From the NCBI RefSeq assembly GCF_004363045.1, contig NZ_SNYJ01000010.1:1-64000 (forward strand): 64,000 nucleotides of DNA. Direction: 5' to 3'. This DNA comes from Aureibacillus halotolerans (lineage in GTDB: Bacteria > Bacillota > Bacilli > Bacillales > DSM-28697). Position numbers and translations under genes: made by a program. The first letter of the stretch is position 1, and each line of letters opens with the position of its first letter. A model generated the notes under the pieces. That model was not told the origin of the DNA, searched no databases, and saw only the letters and a list, made by a program, of their open reading frames with translations. Positions 59,224 to 64,000 of this stretch are shown here, piece after piece.

Positions 59224-61704
59224 TTACAGCTTGATCGCCTCAAGATTTGTTTCAGGTTCTCCACCCACAACCAATCGCACAGGACCAAGCAAACCCGAAG
59301 GCAGCATCGCGTCATCCATTTGATTGGCCATCGTGTTGGTGACGTGGATCGCCAACGTATTTGATCCTTCCCGAAGCAGAGCACCATCAATGCCAAAGCG
59401 GTAGGGTGCCCACATTTTCACACCCACCTCATAGCCGTTGATAAACACTTGGGCAATGTCGTGCACTTGCCCGAGATCAAGCTCCAGCTGCGGCACGTCG
59501 TCTACGCTGTCTAGCGAAAAATCGCATTCATACGCCACCGTGCCTGAGAAGCGTTCCATGCCTTCCCATGTTGTCCATGAGGTTAGCGCTATTTCGCCTT
59601 TATCAAACATTGGCGTAGCCACAGACCAGCCTGCGTTTAAATGTTGAACAACAGGCTCAGCGATGCTCACGGTTTGTTCATGTCTCCTTATGCTTTCATT
59701 GTCAGGGTCCACCACAATGATCAACGATTCACGAACAGGCAAATTGAGCGACACTGCTCCGTTCTTTACGCCCACCTCAATCATCGTTCCTGTCCAAGAA
59801 TTCCACTGTTCAACCTTTCCGTTGTCAGGCAATGCCACAGCGCCTTCGTATGCCTCGTCTCCCTCATTCGTCAAAAGGTACAGAAAGGCGCCTTCCTTTT
59901 TCACTCGACTGACCCGAATGCCAGGGGAAGCGGGCGTCAACGTTACGGTGGCAACATCCCATTGACTTAGCTGGACAAGCAGCTCGTCCTCGTTGGCATA
60001 GCGAACAGCTCCCGGAACATTTGGCCCCCGTTCAGACACAATAATATGGCCGCCTTGGTCGGCAAACGCTCTAATTTTTTCAACAACTGTGTCTGAAAGG
60101 TCTTGCACCGTTTCAATCAGCAAGGTCGTATACCGCTGCTCTTCAATAAGCAAACGTCCCCCTGTGACCGTCACCTTGTCTTCCAGCAACGATGTTTCAA
60201 GGTAGTTGAAATCAATCTGATGCTCAAATAGCGTTCGCGGTGACACCCATGGCAGCTCGTCTTCATCACAGAGCACAGCCACCTTTGCTGTGTTTGGACT
60301 ATCTGTCAACAGCCAGCTCAGGCGCTTCATGTAAGTCGCGTACGTGCGATAATACGGCCACCAGCTATTGTTTGGTCCGACATCAGGCGGTCGCTCATGA
60401 CTGCGCCGCTTGCCATCAACGGAATAATAAAACGCATGAGGGCAAAACAAATTCACTCCACGAACAGCAAGCCAATCGATATACCATTTCATGTCTCCAG
60501 GCGATAACGCCCAGTCCGTTTCCTTGCCACAAACACCTAAAAATTCATTCAAATTTTTGCGCAAACCACGGTGCCGTGCCGCATCAGCAGAGCATTTTCC
60601 AGCTGTGGAGTGAACACCTTCAAGGCCTTTTTCCTCTTCTGGCCCCACCCATCGCCAAACGACATCCTGCCCAGGAATATGAAAATCATCAAGAAGACCA
60701 ATGTCACTGCTGCCTGCTGGATGACCCGTTAAGGCAATGCCATGGGCCATACACCATTCGCTAATGGGGCGATAATAGGTCTCTCGTAAACGGCGGTTCA
60801 ATGTCTTTTTATAGTCATGACGTATGCTCGTAGTACGGTCCCCCACTTCAAACCAAAGAGCCGACAACCACGACTCCTCATTGCCATGCCGCACATACTC
60901 GCCTAAAAAATCATTCGTCCACGGCTTCAGCCCTTTTTTGTGTCCACGCCCGAGCATATCAGGCTCATCCGTAAACATAGCAATCACCGTGTTGCCGAAG
61001 AACGCCTCCAACGTCTTGTAATATACATCATGTGTCAGCTTAATAAACTGTTGAACAGCGTCAGGATTCAATAGATCGGCCGCCGCTGGTGCATTGGGCT
61101 CCCCGTCGTCCTGACCGAAATGAATGCCACGAATTGAGCCGTGCGTAAATGTCTCTACAAACAAAAGGATCGACCATTCCCCAGCAGCTGGGGCTGTAAA
61201 AGTCACGTGCCCGTCCTTCGCTTCAAGACACTCCACAGTCGCAAGGTCTACAGAGGCCGCTGTAAGCTTCTGTACCGCTTGAACAGAAACCAATGTCTCC
61301 CCTTTAGAAAGCTCAATCGCAATATTGTTTTCTCCAGCTGATAATGAATGCTCGCGCAGCTCAAGACCACGACTTGCAAATGCTGGGTTTGAAGCAACGA
61401 CCTGGCCATTGGCAGAACCTGACGGGTACATTGCCTCGTCATACAAAATCACAGACATGCCAAGCCGACTTGCTTCATTCACAGCTACCTTCAGTAGCTC
61501 CATAAAAGAGAGCGACATGTAGGTGAGTTGTTCAGGGATTCCTATGCGGGGATGAAGCACAACCCCCATGACTCCTTTGTCAGCAAAATCTTGGAGCTGC
61601 TCAGAGATCCCCTCTTCCGTAATGTCATCATTCCAGAACCAAAAAGGCACAGGGGTAAATTCATCAGCAGGGGTGAGAAAAGCCTGACGTAATGTGTCCG
61701 TCAC
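59224..61704 (-). CDS. GH106-like glycoside hydrolase (alpha-L-rhamnosidase type)
   Basis: 826 residues from GTG 61704 (AAGGAAG upstream), no signal peptide. The N-terminus VPFWFWNDDITEEGI, GVVLHPRIGI and ILYDEAMYPSGSA match the start of GH106 alpha-L-rhamnosidases and relatives. The middle has MFTDEPDMLGRG and VRGVNLFCPHAFYYS, a barrel pattern with candidate acidic residues. The C-terminus (about 690-826) is a galactose-binding-like beta domain (LELDLGQVHDIAQVFING). It is probably cytoplasmic and acts on imported oligosaccharides. Exact substrate uncertain. Confidence 0.78.
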   Translation of the reverse strand: MTDTLRQAFLTPADEFTPVPFWFWNDDITEEGISEQLQDFADKGVMGVVLHPRIGIPEQLTYMSLSFMELLKVAVNEASRLGMSVILYDEAMYPSGSANGQVVASNPAFASRGLELREHSLSAGENNIAIELSKGETLVSVQAVQKLTAASVDLATVECLEAKDGHVTFTAPAAGEWSILLFVETFTHGSIRGIHFGQDDGEPNAPAAADLLNPDAVQQFIKLTHDVYYKTLEAFFGNTVIAMFTDEPDMLGRGHKKGLKPWTNDFLGEYVRHGNEESWLSALWFEVGDRTTSIRHDYKKTLNRRLRETYYRPISEWCMAHGIALTGHPAGSSDIGLLDDFHIPGQDVVWRWVGPEEEKGLEGVHSTAGKCSADAARHRGLRKNLNEFLGVCGKETDWALSPGDMKWYIDWLAVRGVNLFCPHAFYYSVDGKRRSHERPPDVGPNNSWWPYYRTYATYMKRLSWLLTDSPNTAKVAVLCDEDELPWVSPRTLFEHQIDFNYLETSLLEDKVTVTGGRLLIEEQRYTTLLIETVQDLSDTVVEKIRAFADQGGHIIVSERGPNVPGAVRYANEDELLVQLSQWDVATVTLTPASPGIRVSRVKKEGAFLYLLTNEGDEAYEGAVALPDNGKVEQWNSWTGTMIEVGVKNGAVSLNLPVRESLIIVVDPDNESIRRHEQTVSIAEPVVQHLNAGWSVATPMFDKGEIALTSWTTWEGMERFSGTVAYECDFSLDSVDDVPQLELDLGQVHDIAQVFINGYEVGVKMWAPYRFGIDGALLREGSNTLAIHVTNTMANQMDDAMLPSGLLGPVRLVVGGEPETNLEAIKL

Positions 61705-61809
61705 TTGGTTTCACTTCCTTCCACTACGTAGCTGTGTCATTTTTAGGCAAGACGATAAAAAACTGCGCCTTGCCTCACTTTGAAGCTGTCATTCCTCTAT
61801 CTCTATCGA

Positions 61810-63090
61810 CTAAAACCTCACCAAATCATCAACACGCACTGCTTGCCCTGTTTGCAAGGAACGGTTGCCTGCAATGCCTGTTAAAATCGATCGTGCCCCA
61901 TCCACATGAGACGCTGCGCGATTAAATCGATCCTCTACTGGCGTTCCAAAAAGATCTTGAAGCAACAACGGGTCGCCACCACCATGGCCACCTTTGCCTT
62001 CTTCCACCTCTACTTCATAAGCCTTACCGAACATTGGCAGAACCTTAATGGAACGCTCCTTCAAGCGACCCTCGTCCTCTTTGTTGCCACCCGAATTAAT
62101 GTAAGACTGCTCGCGCACGTTGACTTCAATGCGGCCCTTGCTGCCGTTAAAGGACACAATATAACCTTCCCAAGGCAAGTAAGCGTTAAGGGAATAATTC
62201 AAAATCGCTTTGTTTTTGTACGTCACCATTACGCCAAGCGTGTCCTCAATGTTGATGCCATCACCAAAAACGCTCTGATCGCGTTGGTACCCATCTTCTT
62301 TCTCCGCATCCAAATACATCGCTTTTAAGTGTGGGTTGTCTGCCATCTGAATGGCAAAAGGGTCATCCTTAGCCGCTTCACTGCCATGCGAGCGCTGATA
62401 AAAATCGGTGACACCACGTGCCTCCGCATTTTCCTTGCCGTAATAACGCAGGCCGCCTTGGGCATACACCATTTCAGGTGAGGTACCGAGCCAAAAATTG
62501 ACGAGATCAAAATGATGGGTTGATTTGTGTACAAGCAAACCACCACTGTTTCGTTTGTCACGGTGCCAGCGCCGGAAATAATCAGCTCCATGCTGCGTAT
62601 TGAGTGCCCACTCAAAATTCACGGAAAACACATCACCAATGGCGCCGTCTAGGATGAGCTCACGAATTTTTGTGTTGTGCGGGGCATACCGATAGTTGAA
62701 TGTGACCTTTACTTCGCGACCCGTTTCATTAATAGCGTCAATGATTTCCTGGCATTTCTCAGCGTCTACTGTCATTGGTTTTTCTGTAACAACATCACAG
62801 CCAAGATGAAGAGCTTTTACAATATATGTATGATGCGTTCGATCCATCGTTGTGACGACAATGACGTCTGGCTTCTCCTTCGCAATCATCTCTTCAAACT
62901 CATGTGCTTTGTACGTATTGACCACGGCATGGTCGTACTTTTCCTCTAACAACGTGTTCGAATAATCCATTCTCGTCTGGTTTGAATCACAAAAGGCAAC
63001 GAGTTTGCATGTGTCTTTAAAGTCACGGGCAATCGCCCCATAATAAAACTCTGCTCGACCACCTGTACCAATCAATGCATATGTTTTCAT
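61810..63090 (-). CDS. Gfo/Idh/MocA-family oxidoreductase (4)
   Basis: 426 residues from ATG 63090 (GGAG upstream). YALIGTGGRAEFYYG is the cofactor loop, DVVTEKPMTVDAEKCQ carries the EKP motif and GGLLVHKSTHHFDLVNFWLG the substrate-side His residues. The C-terminal insert GKGGHGGGDPLLLQDLFG is seen in the longer glycoside-processing members of the family. Encoded between two glycosidase genes, it may act on the released sugar or be an NAD-dependent glycosidase-like enzyme; that is inference. Confidence 0.88.
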   Translation of the reverse strand: MKTYALIGTGGRAEFYYGAIARDFKDTCKLVAFCDSNQTRMDYSNTLLEEKYDHAVVNTYKAHEFEEMIAKEKPDVIVVTTMDRTHHTYIVKALHLGCDVVTEKPMTVDAEKCQEIIDAINETGREVKVTFNYRYAPHNTKIRELILDGAIGDVFSVNFEWALNTQHGADYFRRWHRDKRNSGGLLVHKSTHHFDLVNFWLGTSPEMVYAQGGLRYYGKENAEARGVTDFYQRSHGSEAAKDDPFAIQMADNPHLKAMYLDAEKEDGYQRDQSVFGDGINIEDTLGVMVTYKNKAILNYSLNAYLPWEGYIVSFNGSKGRIEVNVREQSYINSGGNKEDEGRLKERSIKVLPMFGKAYEVEVEEGKGGHGGGDPLLLQDLFGTPVEDRFNRAASHVDGARSILTGIAGNRSLQTGQAVRVDDLVRF

Positions 63091-63122
63091 CGTTTTTTTC
63101 GACTCCTTCTCTGTTGTGTAGG

Positions 63123-64000
63123 TTATTTTGCTTGAATGCGAAGGCTTTCTCCTACCTTCAATTGCAGCGAATACGTTCCCGCTTCGTCTAGGATGGTCAG
63201 TGCTGTGGAGCTTCCCTCCAACTGAACATCTGAGACCCATTCAGGAAGCTGAAGTGTGACGTGCGTTTCTCTATCGGCGACAATGTCAGCCGCAAACGTT
63301 TTTCTCAAACGATTCCAAGAAAAGGATACCCTTCCTTCACTGTACCGAAAGTCCTTCACCTCACCCTGTGCCCATTTCTCAGGCAAAGCTGGGAGAATGT
63401 GAACGAGCGTTTGAGATACGTAAAGCAACATTTCCTGCACGGCATTCACAAACCCGGCATTCGCATCCATTTGCACAGGCGCTGTGGAAATATCCATCGA
63501 CACGCCCATTCGACGCCAATCGTTATGAAGTGTAAATAAATTTCCTAGCACACAGGAGCGCAGCAGCAAATCCAGTGATTGCAAGGCTTTCTCTCCATCA
63601 AATAACCTCGCATACACACTGGCCATATGCACAAGCGACCAACCGGTTTGTGCGCCTAGCTCTCGTTTTTCGACAGCTGTTTGAATGGCGTCAAATAAGT
63701 CCGGTGTCTCCTTTTTCGTGCATTCTTTCCCGGGAAATAACGGGTACAAGTGGGAAAGATGTCGATGTGCGTAACGATCCTCAAAATCATTATGCAGCCA
63801 TTCCTTCAAAGGGCCGTCCTTGTTTGTTGTGTAGGCAGGCAATCTGGCCAGCATCTGCCGCCATCTTGTCGAGTCGTCACCTTCCTCTCCTGTCCGCTCG
63901 TAGGCCTCGATCAAATGCGACAACAGTTCTTTAATGATTGCCACATCCATCGTGGCATTCACTGTCGTTGGCATTGGATGTGCGAGTGATTCCCCTCCTG
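63123..64000 (-). CDS. GH95-like glycoside hydrolase, C-terminal part
   Basis: The last 292 codons lie in the window; the frame stays open to the right edge, so the gene is cut by the window. An (alpha/alpha)6-barrel glycosidase end is recognisable: TMDVAIIKELL, HRHLSHLYPLFPG, GWSLVHMASVYARL and QMDANAGFVNAVQEMLL, then a short beta domain. These match GH95 (alpha-L-fucosidase / alpha-L-galactosidase). Stop is 32 bp before the oxidoreductase gene, so they share an operon. Confidence 0.85.
   Translation of the reverse strand, partial: GGESLAHPMPTTVNATMDVAIIKELLSHLIEAYERTGEEGDDSTRWRQMLARLPAYTTNKDGPLKEWLHNDFEDRYAHRHLSHLYPLFPGKECTKKETPDLFDAIQTAVEKRELGAQTGWSLVHMASVYARLFDGEKALQSLDLLLRSCVLGNLFTLHNDWRRMGVSMDISTAPVQMDANAGFVNAVQEMLLYVSQTLVHILPALPEKWAQGEVKDFRYSEGRVSFSWNRLRKTFAADIVADRETHVTLQLPEWVSDVQLEGSSTALTILDEAGTYSLQLKVGESLRIQAK

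Noticed and set aside
1-64000. CRISPR arrays, insertion sequences, phage genes
   Set aside because: No regularly spaced repeats, transposase, integrase or phage structural genes were recognised.

Overview
The window looks like the chromosome of an endospore-forming Bacillaceae bacterium, probably of the alkaliphilic Bacillus group (Shouchella/Alkalihalobacillus-like; this genus-level guess is inference). The first 6.6 kb hold, on the minus strand, the classic Bacillus block yaaH, tadA, SRP RNA, dnaX, yaaK/ebfC, recR, yaaL, bofA and the start of a 16S rRNA with tandem rrn promoters. The SRP RNA is of the large type, and BofA and the YaaH-type LysM/GH18 protein are sporulation/spore proteins.

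Layout. 7.4-13.1 kb: an L-rhamnose operon (kinase, isomerase, fused aldolase/dehydrogenase, DeoR-type regulator). 13.3-16.6 kb: small stress-type and unknown genes, a LysR regulator, and tenA behind a TPP riboswitch. 16.7-26.3 kb: a type IV pilus locus. The minus strand carries pilB, pilT, pilC, pilin, pilM, pilN and pilO; the plus strand carries three prepilin-like genes, the last joined to a long beta-repeat domain. The pilin gene has its own promoter, then a class II cyclic di-GMP riboswitch overlapping an intrinsic terminator. 26.4-28.1 kb: a TIM-barrel epimerase-like gene and uppP. 28.6-34.6 kb: a 2024-residue S-layer-anchored metallophosphoesterase behind a PhoP-box-like array, followed by a psiE-like gene. 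35.5-43.9 kb: a peptide uptake and hydrolysis operon with a cupin regulator. 44.2-48.8 kb: an ECF sigma/anti-sigma pair followed by a region of flux (HxlR and TraB/GumN remnants, small membrane proteins, tRNA-Arg, a YoeB-type toxin-antitoxin module, and a degenerate tRNA copy with an inverted anticodon loop). 48.9-50.9 kb: a second S-layer-anchored phosphoesterase (5'-nucleotidase type), again with a Pho-box-like array. 51.3-52.3 kb: an AT-rich pair of unknown genes. 52.5 kb to the end: a glycan/sugar cluster with four Gfo/Idh/MocA oxidoreductases, a TIM-barrel isomerase, a DUF993 protein, an AraC regulator, a GH106-like glycosidase and a GH95-like glycosidase cut by the window edge.

How it works together. 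The most interesting system is the pilus locus. The riboswitch geometry predicts that c-di-GMP turns pilin transcription on, while the assembly ATPase carries an N-terminal MshEN-type domain that in relatives binds c-di-GMP, so the second messenger may act at two levels. The large prepilin with a proline-rich linker and beta-repeat domain is a candidate pilus-tip or surface adhesin. A second theme is phosphate scavenging at the cell surface: two SLH-anchored phosphoesterases share 11-bp-periodic PhoP-box-like arrays. A third is use of deoxy-sugar glycans, with glycosidases at one end and rhamnose catabolism at the other. No prepilin peptidase, integrase, transposase or CRISPR array was recognised in the window.
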